Shown here in pieces: positions 17,681 to 26,917 of a stretch of 64,000 bases of DNA. The position numbers and the translations under genes were made by a program. Numbering within the stretch: position 1 is the stretch's first letter; every line of letters begins with the position of its first letter. The notes below the pieces were generated by a model that was not told the origin of the DNA, ran no database searches, and was given only the letters and a program-made list of their open reading frames with translations. The stretch covers positions 18,701 to 82,700 of the forward strand of contig NZ_JAIQYY010000007.1 in assembly GCF_020181035.1 (NCBI RefSeq), written 5' to 3'. This DNA comes from Streptomyces sp. CoH27. Lineage in GTDB: Bacteria; Actinomycetota; Actinomycetes; Streptomycetales; Streptomycetaceae.

Positions 17681-19128
17681 CGCCGGTCCCCTCCTTTGTC
17701 ACTCGTGTCGAACGTGTCGGTGGCCGGGCTGGACACGCCCTCGCGGGCGCCCTTGACAAGCTCTTGGTGCAGCTCGTGATGCAGGTCCAGGGCGAGGGCC
17801 GCGGTCCAGCCGAAGCCGGTCGCGCCGCAGGCCTCGCCGGTGTACGGGTCGACGTACTCGGCGAAGCCGGTGGTGTCGGCGAGGTGGAGTACGGCCGCGC
17901 GCAGGGCGTCGGCCAGGTGCAGCTCCCCGTGCGCGCGCAGGCCCCGCTCCAGCAGCCAGCTGGTGTTGAACCAGGCGGGCCCGCGCCAGTACCGGTGCGG
18001 GTCGAAGGCCTCGCCGAGGAGGTCGTAGCTGGGGGCGAGCCGGGTGCGGTCGCCGAGCGAGAAGTGGGGGCCGCGCAGTGTCCGTACGAGGGCGCCGACG
18101 AGGTCCCTGGGCAGGCCGGGGAGGAGGAGCGGGACCAGCCCGGACACGCCCCGTTCCTGGATCAGCCCCCCGCCCTTCAGGTCCCGGCACAGGAACATGC
18201 CCGCCGCCGGGTCCCACAGCCGCTCCACCAGCGCCGCCGTGAGCCGTTCCGCGCGCGCGTGCCGGGCGGTGCCGGTCGCCCCCAGTTCCTCGGCGATCCG
18301 GGCGAGCGCGTGCTCGGAGGCGATGAGCAGGGCGTTGAACGCGGGGTCCTCGACCGCGAACTCCCCCTGCCCGTCGGCGTATCCGGCATCCCGGTAGTCC
18401 GCGGCCAGCCGCACGTACCGCCCGTAGTCCAGATCCGTCGGCCGGTCCTCGGCGGCCCCGTGGTCGAGGTCGGCGCGGCGGAAGGAGCGGGCCGGGGCCG
18501 GGGTGATCCGGGCCAGCGGGGCGTCCCAGCAGGGGCTGTTGTCCATGCCCTGCTCCCAGGGGTGGACGACCGACGCCAGCCCGCCGCCGCCCAGGTCGCG
18601 CCGGTGCAGCAGATAGCGGTGCCAGGCGGCCAGGCGCGGGTAGACCCGGGCCAGGAAGCCGCGGGAGCGGGACGTCTCGGGGTCGGCGTGGTGCACCAGC
18701 CAGGCCGCGAGCGCGTGCACCGGTGGCTGCACGATGCCCGACGTCTGTACGGTGCGCGGGGCGCCCGCGGTGTGCCCGGCGGTGGAGGAGCGCCAGAAGT
18801 CGGGGCTCGGGAAGTAGGCGTCGAGCGGTACGGAGGGGTTGAAGACGATGTGCGGGACGCGTCCGTCGGCCCACTGGGCGGCCAGCAGCGTCTCCAGCTC
18901 GGTCTGCGCCCGCAGCGGCGAGACATGCCGCAGGCCGATGGCGATGAACGCCGAGTCCCAGGACCACTGGTGCGGATACAGGCTCCGGGACGGCACGGTC
19001 GCCCGGCCCGTCCAGTTCGCCTCCAGCACCCGGGCCGCCCTGACGTGCAGGGAATCGCTGGAGCCCGGGGGATCGTATGCGATCTCGAACTCGGTGGAAC
19101 GGCTGGTGAGCTGGGCAGTGCGGTCCAC
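17677..19128 (-). CDS. MGH1-like/GH63-type glycoside hydrolase
   Basis: 483 aa from a GTG at 19128. It is an (alpha/alpha)6 hydrolase with SLYPHQWSWDSAFIAIGLRH (N-terminal catalytic acid region), VVHPWEQGMDNSPCWD, PSYDLLGEAFDPHRYWRGPAW and YVDPYTGEACGATGFGWTAAL, which is the typical layout of mannosylglycerate hydrolase-like and GH63 proteins. The long frame extends to 19248 but would run into the promoter of the divergent gene. Likely a cytoplasmic glycosidase acting on a glucosyl or mannosyl conjugate; substrate not deducible. First gene of the two-gene operon. Confidence 0.78.
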   Translation of the reverse strand: MDRTAQLTSRSTEFEIAYDPPGSSDSLHVRAARVLEANWTGRATVPSRSLYPHQWSWDSAFIAIGLRHVSPLRAQTELETLLAAQWADGRVPHIVFNPSVPLDAYFPSPDFWRSSTAGHTAGAPRTVQTSGIVQPPVHALAAWLVHHADPETSRSRGFLARVYPRLAAWHRYLLHRRDLGGGGLASVVHPWEQGMDNSPCWDAPLARITPAPARSFRRADLDHGAAEDRPTDLDYGRYVRLAADYRDAGYADGQGEFAVEDPAFNALLIASEHALARIAEELGATGTARHARAERLTAALVERLWDPAAGMFLCRDLKGGGLIQERGVSGLVPLLLPGLPRDLVGALVRTLRGPHFSLGDRTRLAPSYDLLGEAFDPHRYWRGPAWFNTSWLLERGLRAHGELHLADALRAAVLHLADTTGFAEYVDPYTGEACGATGFGWTAALALDLHHELHQELVKGAREGVSSPATDTFDTSDKGGDRR

Positions 19129-19260
19129 TCGGGGCTCCCCGAAGACTGAAGACGCCCGGCCGGGCCGACCGGGTTTGGCTATGTCTACCGTAGGGTTACG
19201 TCTATTTAACACGCAAAACTCACTATGTAATGCAGAGTTGGGAAACACAAGGGGGTGCGC
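19129..19260. promoter_or_regulatory. Divergent promoter region, glycosidase operon / ROK regulator
   Basis: AT-rich 132-bp spacer. GTTA-8N-TAAC at 19195-19210 is an imperfect inverted repeat in the AT-rich core, a plausible ROK operator. On the minus strand TTGCGT and TACGGT with 18 bases between them resemble a -35/-10 pair for the glycosidase operon. Low-confidence reading. Confidence 0.4.
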
Positions 19261-20484
19261 ATGACTGGACGTCCGGGAAGAGCTGTCAGGAGCGGCGGCG
19301 CCCAGGTCGGCGCCGGAGACCTGCTCGAACTGGTGCGCAGTGGGCGGGCGGTGACGCGGGGTGCGCTGCAGCAGGTGACCGGGCTGTCCCGGGCCACCGT
19401 CGGCCAGCGCCTGGACCGGCTGTTCCGGGCCGGCTGGCTGCGCGAGGGCGCCGGCGGCCCGGTCGATTCACCGCTCGGCGGCCGCCCCTCCATCACCCTG
19501 GAGTTCGACGGCTCCCACGCCGTCGTCCTCGCCGCCGACCTGGACACCCGGCACGCCCGCGCGGCCGTCCTCTCCCTGACCGGCGAGATACTCGCGGAGC
19601 ATGCGGGCACGCTGGTGGTCGAGGACGGCCCGGAGACCGTACTGGCCGAACTCGGGCGCTGGTTCGGCGAACTGCTGGAGAAGGCCGGGCATCCGGCGGC
19701 GGAGGTCTGCGGCATCGGGCTCGCGGTGCCCGGCCCGGTGGACAGCGAGACCGGCCGGGTGGTGCAGCCGCCGATGATGCCGGGCTGGGACGGCTACGAC
19801 ATACGGGGCCGCCTCTCCCGCGCCTTCACCGAGCACACCGGGGCCCCGCCCGTCCCCGTCCTGGTCGACAACGACGCCAACCTCATGGCGTACGGCGAAC
19901 AGCGCGCCGGACACCCGGACTGCCGGGCGTTCGTGCTGGTCAAGGTCTCGACCGGTATCGGTGCCGGGGTCGTCGTGGACGGCTCCGTCTACCGGGGGAT
20001 CGACGGCGGGGCCGGTGACATCGGGCACATCCGGGTCGGCGCGGACGCGCTGTGCCGGTGCGGTTCGTACGGCTGTCTCGCCGCCGTCGCGAGCGGCGGG
20101 GCCGTGGCCCGGCGGCTGGCCGAGTCCGGGGTGCCGGCGGCCTCCGGCTCGGACGTACGGGACCTGCTGGCCGCCGGGCATCCGGAGGCGGCGGCGCTGG
20201 CCCGGGAGGCGGGGCGCCGGGTCGGGGACGTGCTGGCGACGGTCGTGACCCTTCTCAACCCCGGCGTGCTGATGATCGCCGGCGATCTGGCCGGAACCCC
20301 CTTCCTCACCGGCGTGCGCGAACTGCTCTACCAGCGGGCGCTGCCCCGCTCCACGGCCCACCTGGACGTCCTCACCTCCCGGCTCGGCGAGCGGGCCGCG
20401 CTCATCGGAGCGGGGGCCCTGGTCGTGGAACACCTCTACGCGCCGGAGCGGGTGGAGGAGCGCCTGCTGGCGCTGGGTGTGTGA
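19261..20484 (+). CDS. ROK family transcriptional regulator
   Basis: 407 aa. The N-terminal winged HTH (LLELVRSGRAVTRGALQQVT, then LSRATVGQRLDRLFRAGWL) is followed by a ROK sugar-kinase-like domain: VLAADLDTRHARAAV, CGIGLAVPGPVDSETG, VLVDNDANLMAYGE and the zinc motif CRCGSYGC. Many ROK regulators are sugar-responsive repressors. The divergent glycosidase operon is the likely target. The ATG at 19261 is preceded by AAGGGGG; a GTG at 19255 is also in frame. Confidence 0.9.
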   Translation: MTGRPGRAVRSGGAQVGAGDLLELVRSGRAVTRGALQQVTGLSRATVGQRLDRLFRAGWLREGAGGPVDSPLGGRPSITLEFDGSHAVVLAADLDTRHARAAVLSLTGEILAEHAGTLVVEDGPETVLAELGRWFGELLEKAGHPAAEVCGIGLAVPGPVDSETGRVVQPPMMPGWDGYDIRGRLSRAFTEHTGAPPVPVLVDNDANLMAYGEQRAGHPDCRAFVLVKVSTGIGAGVVVDGSVYRGIDGGAGDIGHIRVGADALCRCGSYGCLAAVASGGAVARRLAESGVPAASGSDVRDLLAAGHPEAAALAREAGRRVGDVLATVVTLLNPGVLMIAGDLAGTPFLTGVRELLYQRALPRSTAHLDVLTSRLGERAALIGAGALVVEHLYAPERVEERLLALGV

Positions 20485-20658
20485 CAGGGGCGTGTGACAT
20501 GGCTGTTTCCGGGTACCTGAAGCGGTCCGCAGTGGTCCGCGGCCGGTCCTGCAATCGGTCCGCATGGTGAAATCCGGGCCGCTGTGGCAGCGTGATTCTC
20601 GCCACCCTTGATAAGGGCTGCGCTCAGATGAGCGGATCATGGGCGACTGCACTTCTCC

Positions 20659-20685
20659 AAGGGGTGGCACTGGGTGCCACCCCTT
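20659..20685 (+). terminator. Hairpin, probable terminator downstream of the ROK gene
   Basis: AAGGGGTGGCAC (20659-20670) and GTGCCACCCCTT (20674-20685), 12 bp perfect, loop TGG. No T-run follows; still a strong stem for high-GC genomes. Confidence 0.65.
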
Positions 20686-20863
20686 GATCGTTCATCGATC
20701 GAAAACAGACGTGCACGATGGGCGCTCATGTGAGCAGAAAATCCGGCATCTGGGCGTACTTGCGTTCAAGAAGTGAAAACATAAACGGGCCACGGCTTGC
20801 CAAGCCTTGACTTTCGATCCAGTGGCGGACGGGTGGTTACAGGCGCATGACGGGCAAGTGGAC

Positions 20864-20890
20864 ATACCCATAGACCTTCGATCTGGGTAT
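20864..20890. promoter_or_regulatory. Inverted repeat in the ppdK leader
   Basis: ATACCCA (20864-20870) and TGGGTAT (20884-20890), extended inside by AGA/TCT with a bulge. It is 49 bp before the ppdK start. Operator or leader hairpin. Confidence 0.45.
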
Positions 20891-20938
20891 GTTCCTGGCC
20901 GTCAGGGCAGCCACCGTGGCCTCAAGGAGTCGAGACCC

Positions 20939-23659
20939 GTGTCGGAAAACAAAGATCCCCACGTAGCGAAGTTCGTTTACGACTTCACCGAGGGAAACAA
21001 GGACCTCAAGGACCTCCTCGGTGGCAAGGGCGCCAACCTCGCCGAGATGACCAACCTCGGTCTGCCGGTCCCTCCCGGCTTCACCATCACCACGGAGGCC
21101 TGCAAGGTCTACCTGGACAGCGGCGAGGAGCCCGCGGACCTGCGTGACGAGGTGAGTGCACACCTCGACGCCCTTGAGCAGCGGATGGGCAAGAAGCTCG
21201 GCCAGGCCGACAACCCCCTCCTCGTGTCCGTCCGCTCCGGCGCGAAGTTCTCCATGCCCGGCATGATGGACACCGTCCTGAACATCGGCCTCTCCGACAA
21301 GTCGGTGCAGGGCCTGGCCAAGCAGGCCGGCGACGACCGGTTCGCCTGGGACTCCTACCGCCGCCTCATCCAGATGTTCGGCAAGACCGTCCTCGGCGTC
21401 GACGGCGAGCTCTTCGAGGAGGCCCTCGACAAGGCCAAGGAGGCCAAGAAGGTCACGGTCGACACCGACCTGGAGGCCGCCGACCTGAAGAAGCTGGTCA
21501 CCACCTTCAAGAAGATCGTCAAGAAGGAGGCAGGCCGGGACTTCCCGCAGGACCCGCGCGAGCAGATGGACCTCGCCATCAAGGCGGTCTTCGACTCCTG
21601 GAACGGCGACCGCGCCAAGCTGTACCGCCGCCAGGAGCGCATCCCGCACGACCTCGGCACGGCCGTCAACGTCTGCTCGATGGTCTTCGGCAACCTGGGC
21701 CCCGACTCCGGCACGGGCGTCGCCTTCACCCGCGACCCCGCCTCCGGCCACCAGGGCGTCTACGGCGACTACCTCCAGAACGCCCAGGGCGAGGACGTGG
21801 TCGCGGGCATCCGCAACACCGTCCCGCTGGCGGAGCTGGAGTCGATCGACAAGAAGTCGTACGACCAGCTCATGCAGATCATGGAGACCCTGGAGAACCA
21901 CTACAAGGACCTCTGCGACATCGAGTTCACCATCGAGCGCGGTCAGCTGTGGATGCTCCAGACGCGCGTCGGCAAGCGCACCGCCGGGGCCGCCTTCCGG
22001 ATCGCCACCCAGCTCGTCGACCAGGGCCTGATCGACGAGACGGAGGCCCTCCAGCGCGTCACCGGCGCCCAGCTGGCCCAGCTGATGTTCCCGCGCTTCG
22101 ACGAGCACGCGAAGGTCGACAAGGTCGCGCGCGGCATCGCCGCATCGCCCGGCGCCGCGGTGGGCAGGGCGGTCTTCGACTCCTACACGGCCGTGAAGTG
22201 GTCCCGCTCGGGCGAGAAGGTCATCCTGGTCCGCCGGGAGACCAACCCCGACGACCTGGACGGCATGATCGCGGCCGAGGGCATCCTCACGTCGCGCGGC
22301 GGCAAGACGTCCCACGCGGCCGTGGTCGCCCGGGGCATGGGCAAGACCTGTGTCTGCGGCGCGGAGGAGCTGGAGGTCGACACCAAGCGCCGCCGCATGA
22401 CCGTCCCCGGCGGCCAGGTGGTGGAGGAGGGCGACCTGATCTCCATCGACGGCTCCTCCGGCAAGGTCTACCTGGGCGAGGTCCCGGTCGTCCCGTCCCC
22501 CGTGGTGGAGTACTTCGAGGGCCGGATGCACGCGGGCGCCCACGACGCCGACGAGCTGGTCGAGGCCGTGCACCGGATCATGGCGTTCGCCGACCGCAAG
22601 CGTCGGCTGCGGGTGCGGGCCAACGCGGACAACGCCGAGGACGCGCTGCGCGCCCGTCGCTTCGGCGCACAGGGCATCGGCCTGTGCCGCACGGAGCACA
22701 TGTTCCTCGGCGACCGCCGTGAGCTGGTCGAGCGCCTCATCCTGGCCGACACGGAGGACGAGCGCGAGGAGAGCCTGAAGGCGCTGCTCCCGCTGCAGAA
22801 GCAGGACTTCGTGGAGCTGTTCTCGGCGATGGACGGCCTGCCGGTCACCATCCGTCTCCTCGATCCGCCGCTGCACGAGTTCCTGCCGGACATCACGGAG
22901 CTCTCGGTCCGCGTGGCCCTGGCCGAGTCCCGCCAGGAGCCGCACGAGAACGAACTGCGCCTGCTCCAGGCGGTCCACCGCCTGCACGAGCAGAACCCGA
23001 TGCTGGGCCTGCGCGGCGTACGCCTCGGCCTGGTCATCCCCGGCCTGTTCACCATGCAGGTACGCGCGATCGCGGAAGCGGCGGCCGAACGCAAGAACGC
23101 CAAGGGCGACCCGCGCGCCGAGATCATGATCCCGCTCGTCGGCACCGTCCAGGAGCTGGAGATCGTGCGCGAGGAGGCCGACCAGGTCATCGCCGAGGTC
23201 CAGGCGGCGACGGGCACCGAGCTGAAGCTGGCCATCGGCACGATGATCGAGCTGCCGCGAGCCGCCCTCACGGCCGGCCAGATCGCGGAGGCGGCGGAGT
23301 TCTTCTCCTTCGGCACCAACGACCTGACCCAGACGGTCTGGGGCTTCTCCCGGGACGACGTGGAGGCCTCGTTCTTCACGGCATACCTGGAGAAGGGCAT
23401 CTTCGGCGTCTCCCCGTTCGAGACCATCGACAAGGACGGCGTGGGCTCCCTGGTCAAGGCGGCGGCGGAAGCCGGCCGCCGCACCCGCCCCGACCTCAAG
23501 CTCGGCGTCTGCGGCGAACACGGCGGCGACCCGGAGTCGGTCCACTTCTTCCACGAGGCCGGCCTGGACTACGTCTCCTGCTCCCCGTTCCGCATCCCGG
23601 TCGCCCGCCTGGAGGCCGGCCGCGCCGCCACGCAGTCGGCGGGCAGCGACCACCGATAG
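20939..23659 (+). CDS. ppdK: Pyruvate, phosphate dikinase
   Basis: Interconverts ATP + Pi + pyruvate with AMP + PPi + PEP. 906 aa, normal for the family. Order: nucleotide-binding domain (LLGGKGANLAEMTNLGLPVPPGF, SVRSGAKFSMPGMMDTVLN), phosphohistidine domain (GGKTSHAAVVARGMGKTCV with the swivelling His), and PEP/pyruvate barrel (GLCRTEHMF, FSFGTNDLTQTVWGFSRDD, catalytic Cys in LGVCGEHGGDP). The GTG start is preceded by AAGGAG 9 bases away. Single-gene unit with a long leader and two strong hairpins downstream. Confidence 0.97.
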   Translation: MSENKDPHVAKFVYDFTEGNKDLKDLLGGKGANLAEMTNLGLPVPPGFTITTEACKVYLDSGEEPADLRDEVSAHLDALEQRMGKKLGQADNPLLVSVRSGAKFSMPGMMDTVLNIGLSDKSVQGLAKQAGDDRFAWDSYRRLIQMFGKTVLGVDGELFEEALDKAKEAKKVTVDTDLEAADLKKLVTTFKKIVKKEAGRDFPQDPREQMDLAIKAVFDSWNGDRAKLYRRQERIPHDLGTAVNVCSMVFGNLGPDSGTGVAFTRDPASGHQGVYGDYLQNAQGEDVVAGIRNTVPLAELESIDKKSYDQLMQIMETLENHYKDLCDIEFTIERGQLWMLQTRVGKRTAGAAFRIATQLVDQGLIDETEALQRVTGAQLAQLMFPRFDEHAKVDKVARGIAASPGAAVGRAVFDSYTAVKWSRSGEKVILVRRETNPDDLDGMIAAEGILTSRGGKTSHAAVVARGMGKTCVCGAEELEVDTKRRRMTVPGGQVVEEGDLISIDGSSGKVYLGEVPVVPSPVVEYFEGRMHAGAHDADELVEAVHRIMAFADRKRRLRVRANADNAEDALRARRFGAQGIGLCRTEHMFLGDRRELVERLILADTEDEREESLKALLPLQKQDFVELFSAMDGLPVTIRLLDPPLHEFLPDITELSVRVALAESRQEPHENELRLLQAVHRLHEQNPMLGLRGVRLGLVIPGLFTMQVRAIAEAAAERKNAKGDPRAEIMIPLVGTVQELEIVREEADQVIAEVQAATGTELKLAIGTMIELPRAALTAGQIAEAAEFFSFGTNDLTQTVWGFSRDDVEASFFTAYLEKGIFGVSPFETIDKDGVGSLVKAAAEAGRRTRPDLKLGVCGEHGGDPESVHFFHEAGLDYVSCSPFRIPVARLEAGRAATQSAGSDHR

Positions 23660-23681
23660 GCCCTCGCGGGCCGGTTGAACC

Positions 23682-23730
23682 CCGGAGCCGCCGCTGGTCC
23701 CCGACCCTCACCGATCGGCGGCGGCTCCGG
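23682..23730 (+). terminator. Terminator-like hairpin after ppdK
   Basis: CCGGAGCCGCCGC (23682-23694) pairs with GCGGCGGCTCCGG (23718-23730), 13 bp with a 23-base loop, 22 bases after the ppdK stop. Confidence 0.65.
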
Positions 23731-23741
23731 CGCATGAAAGA

Positions 23742-23778
23742 GGAGAGGCGGCACCCTGTGCGGGGGTGCCGCCTCTCC
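23742..23778. terminator. Bidirectional terminator between ppdK and the sugar ABC operon
   Basis: 15-bp perfect stem, 23742-23756 and 23764-23778, loop TGTGCGG. It lies between convergent genes and could serve both. Confidence 0.8.
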
Positions 23779-23796
23779 GGCGTGTCGGGCCGTGGC

Positions 23797-24630
23797 TCAG
23801 TCGATCCCCGACCGCTCCACCCCCGCCACGATCCACCGCTGGAAACACAGGAAGACCAGCAGCAGCGGCAGGACGGACATGACGGCGGCGACGAACAGCT
23901 CATGCAGCCGCACGACCTGGGACGTGGTGAAGGACGACAGCGCGACCTGCACCGTCCAGGCGCTCTGGTCCTGCCCGATCACCAGCGGCCACAGGAACGA
24001 GTTCCACGCCCCGAGGAACACGATCGTCCCGACGGCGGCGAACACCGGACGCGCGTTGGGAACGACCACGAGCCAGTACGTGCGCCAGTACCCGAGCCCG
24101 TCGACCTGGGCCGCGTCCTCCAGCTCCCGTGGAAATCCCAGGAAGTACTGCCGGAAGACGAAACAGGCGAAAGCGGAGAACAGCGTCGGGACGATCAGCC
24201 CGCGCAGCGTGGAGATCCAGCCCAGCGACGACACCAGCACGAAGCTCGGTACGAAGGTCACGGCGGCCGGGACCAGCAGGGTGCCGAGGATGCCGTAGAA
24301 GACCTTGTTCGCGTGCCGGTAGGGGATGCGGGCGAGCCCGTATCCGGCGAGGGAGGCCGGCAGCAGGGTGCCGACGGTCGTGGCCACGGCGATCAGCGCG
24401 GAGTTGAGCAGCGACCGGGCGAAGGGAACGGACGGATCGTCGAACAGCTCCCGGACGTTCCCCCACCTCAACTCACCTGGAAAGAACGTCCATCGGGGCG
24501 AGGTGATGTCCTGCTCGCTCGACAGCCCGTTGCGCACGAGCAGATAGAAGGGAATGAGGAAGAGCAGGGCGAGCACGATCAGCAGCACCACCCGCAGGGC
24601 CCGACCGGCCCGCACCAGGGCGTCATCCAT
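23797..24630 (-). CDS. Carbohydrate ABC transporter permease (MalG-like)
   Basis: 277-aa membrane protein with six hydrophobic segments. The EAA loop that contacts the ATPase is ELEDAAQVDGLGYWRTYWLV. MalG-type N-terminus (LLIVLALLFLIPFYLLVRNGLS). Third gene of an importer operon: binding protein (26793-25522), MalF-like permease (25525-24623), this gene. Its start overlaps the upstream gene by 8 bases. No ATPase gene is present, which is usual in Streptomyces, where a shared MsiK ATPase energises such importers. Substrate sugar unknown. Confidence 0.9.
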   Translation of the reverse strand: MDDALVRAGRALRVVLLIVLALLFLIPFYLLVRNGLSSEQDITSPRWTFFPGELRWGNVRELFDDPSVPFARSLLNSALIAVATTVGTLLPASLAGYGLARIPYRHANKVFYGILGTLLVPAAVTFVPSFVLVSSLGWISTLRGLIVPTLFSAFACFVFRQYFLGFPRELEDAAQVDGLGYWRTYWLVVVPNARPVFAAVGTIVFLGAWNSFLWPLVIGQDQSAWTVQVALSSFTTSQVVRLHELFVAAVMSVLPLLLVFLCFQRWIVAGVERSGID

Positions 24631-25525
24631 CGGCGTCCGTCCTTCCCAGCCGCAGCCACCGCGCCTGCCCCACCGTGACCACCGCGATGACCAGCGCGAG
24701 GATCACCGCACCCGCGCTGCCGAGCCCGAGGTTCTGCCCCTGCCCCAGGGCGGTGTAGTAGAGATAGACGAGCGGCGGCCGGGCGTACGGCGGGTAGCCC
24801 CTGGCGTCGGACAGCAGGTTGTAGAACTCGTCGAAGGCCTGGAAGGCGTTGATGACGAGCAGCAGCACCACCGCGACCGAGGTGGCCCGCAGCTGGGGCA
24901 GGGTGATGTGCCGCAGCACCGTCCAGCCGGGCCGGGCCCCGTCCACGGCGGCCGCCTCGTAGAGCACCGGATCGATCCGCTGCAACCCGGCCAGGAAGAG
25001 GATCATGTAGAAACCGGCTTGCAGCCACAGCCGTACGGTGACGATGACCAGCCAGTACCAGGGCGGATCGGTGATGGACAGCCAGGCGACGGGATCGCCG
25101 CCGAACCACCTGAGGACGGTGTTGGCGAGCCCGAACCGTACCCCGTTGAAGATCGACATCTTCCAGACCAGGGCGGCGACGACGTAACTGCACGCGGCCG
25201 GAAGGAAGAACACGGACCGGAAGAAGGCCCGTGCCCGGCGGACCCGGTTGACCATGAGGGCGAGGGCGAGGGAGAAGACATAGGTGGCCGGCACGATGAA
25301 GGCCGTGAAGACGAGGAACGTCCTCAGACTGCCGACGAACGCGTCGTCCCGCAGCATCGCCGTGTAGTTGTCCAGGCCGACGAAGTGGGTGGGCGTGACC
25401 GTGTTGTGCGCGTCGAAGAAACTCAGGGCCACGCTCCACAGCAGGGGAACGTAGGTGAAGAGCGCCAGCCCGGCGGCGAACGGCCCGACGAACACCCAGA
25501 ACCAGAGGGCCCTACGGCGCCTCAC
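24623..25525 (-). CDS. Carbohydrate ABC transporter permease (MalF-like)
   Basis: 300 aa with six membrane segments. The EAA loop is LYEAAAVDGARPGWTVLRHI. The N-terminus FWVFVGPFAAGLALFTYVPL is typical of UgpA/MalF-type sugar permeases. Overlaps the binding-protein gene upstream (ATGA, 25522-25525) and the MalG-like gene downstream. Forms the channel with its partner. Confidence 0.9.
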   Translation of the reverse strand: MRRRRALWFWVFVGPFAAGLALFTYVPLLWSVALSFFDAHNTVTPTHFVGLDNYTAMLRDDAFVGSLRTFLVFTAFIVPATYVFSLALALMVNRVRRARAFFRSVFFLPAACSYVVAALVWKMSIFNGVRFGLANTVLRWFGGDPVAWLSITDPPWYWLVIVTVRLWLQAGFYMILFLAGLQRIDPVLYEAAAVDGARPGWTVLRHITLPQLRATSVAVVLLLVINAFQAFDEFYNLLSDARGYPPYARPPLVYLYYTALGQGQNLGLGSAGAVILALVIAVVTVGQARWLRLGRTDADG

Positions 25526-26793
25526 GACGACTTCTTCGTGTTCCGGAGCTTCTTCACACGGTCGAGTTCGGCGCTCACCTTCCGTACGACGCCCCGCAGT
25601 TCACTCTCCGGACTCGCCCCACTCCTGATGATCCGGCTGAGCGCGTCCTGATAGGCGGTCTGCGCGGCCGGCGTCCACAGCAGTGGCTGGGCGTAGCCGT
25701 GGTCGGTGGTGAAGCGCACGGCGTCCGCGGCAGGGCCGTTCTTCAGCTTGGTCGCCTTCTTGGCGAGGGAGATCCGGGCGGGGATGTGGAAGCCGTAGCT
25801 GAGCGCGAAGTCCTCCTGATAATCGGTCCGTTCGACCCACAGCCACTTCACGAACTCCTTGGCGGCCTCCTTGTGCCGGCCACGCGCGCTGACGGCGGCC
25901 CCGTACGCCCCGACGGGCACGGTCGGCTTGCCGTTCCCGCCGTCGCCGGGGAACGGCAACACCCCGAAGTCTTCTCCGAGTTGCTGCTGGATCTGCGGCA
26001 GCGCCCACAGCCCCGACCACTGCATCGCGGTCAGCCCCTGGATGAAGGCGGACGGGTCGGCCCAGTCGGCGGGGGCGCCGAGGAGGAGGGACTTGCCGGC
26101 GTACAGCTGATGGAGCTTGCCGAGGGTGCGGGCGGCGGAGGGATCGTCGAAGCCGACTTTGCCATCGTCGGTGACGAGCCGAAGTCCGGCCGCATAGAGG
26201 GGAGTTCCCCCGAGCACGCCGGCTCCCCCGTCATTGCCCAGGAAGAGCCCCTTGACCTTGCTGGTGCTGAGCTTGCGGGCGGCGTCCACGAGGGCGTCGA
26301 GCGTGGTGGGCGGCTCTACTCCCGCATCCCTCAGCAGACTCTTCCGGTAGTAGAGCATCTGCATGTCGATGACCTGCGGAATGCCCCAGACCCGCCCGTC
26401 GTACGTCTTGGGCGTGAGCACGGCCGGATTGAAGTCGGCCTCGACCCCGGCCAGCAGCTCGGTGAGATCGACGACCTGACCGCCCTGGATCTGGTCGAGC
26501 GTGGGACCGTTGACCTCGAAGACATCCGGCCCGGAGTCGGTCAGCAGCGCGGCGGCGGTCTGCTGGTCGTAGTCGCCCGGCCGCCACTGCACGGTGACAC
26601 GCGCCTTCCGGTAGGCGGAGGCATACCGCTGAACGGCCCGCTGAGTGCCGGCCTCCCCATACTGGTGATACCACTGGGACAACGCCGTCCCCGAACCCCC
26701 GCCCCCACGCCCGGTGTTGGACCCGCACGCGGCGAGCAGTCCCGCTCCGGCCCCGGCACCCGCGGCCAGCAGTCCCCTACGGCTCATGGTCAT
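25522..26793 (-). CDS. Extracellular sugar-binding lipoprotein of ABC transporter
   Basis: 423 aa, family 1 solute-binding protein. The signal sequence MTMSRRGLLAAGAGAG ends in the lipobox LLAAC; the SRRGLL stretch resembles a twin-arginine motif. Further segments are VTVQWRPGDYDQQTAAALL, PDVFEVNGPTLDQIQ, WGIPQVIDMQMLYYRKSLL and FIQGLTAMQWSGLWALPQIQ, as in maltose/cellobiose-type binding proteins. First gene of the importer operon. ATG at 26793; an ATG two codons later is possible. No dedicated regulator is adjacent. Confidence 0.9.
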   Translation of the reverse strand: MTMSRRGLLAAGAGAGAGLLAACGSNTGRGGGGSGTALSQWYHQYGEAGTQRAVQRYASAYRKARVTVQWRPGDYDQQTAAALLTDSGPDVFEVNGPTLDQIQGGQVVDLTELLAGVEADFNPAVLTPKTYDGRVWGIPQVIDMQMLYYRKSLLRDAGVEPPTTLDALVDAARKLSTSKVKGLFLGNDGGAGVLGGTPLYAAGLRLVTDDGKVGFDDPSAARTLGKLHQLYAGKSLLLGAPADWADPSAFIQGLTAMQWSGLWALPQIQQQLGEDFGVLPFPGDGGNGKPTVPVGAYGAAVSARGRHKEAAKEFVKWLWVERTDYQEDFALSYGFHIPARISLAKKATKLKNGPAADAVRFTTDHGYAQPLLWTPAAQTAYQDALSRIIRSGASPESELRGVVRKVSAELDRVKKLRNTKKSS

Positions 26794-26917
26794 CGTCTGT
26801 GCCCCCTGACGTCGGTCATCGATGCACGGTCCAACGATCAACCTTGCGGGATGATTACGAAAGGGCGGTTGCAGCCGTGTGTCACCGGGGCCGCGTGCTG
26901 TGTGTTCGGGGCCTGTG

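Larger units (their letters stand above)
20485..20938 (+). other. 454-bp non-coding region before ppdK
   Basis: No convincing gene. It holds a 12-bp perfect hairpin at 20659-20685 and an inverted repeat at 20864-20890 close to the ppdK start. A TTGACT hexamer at 20807-20812 could be a -35 element, but no good -10 follows at normal spacing. Reading frames here are short and lack Streptomyces codon bias. The length leaves room for a regulated leader of ppdK. Confidence 0.6.
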
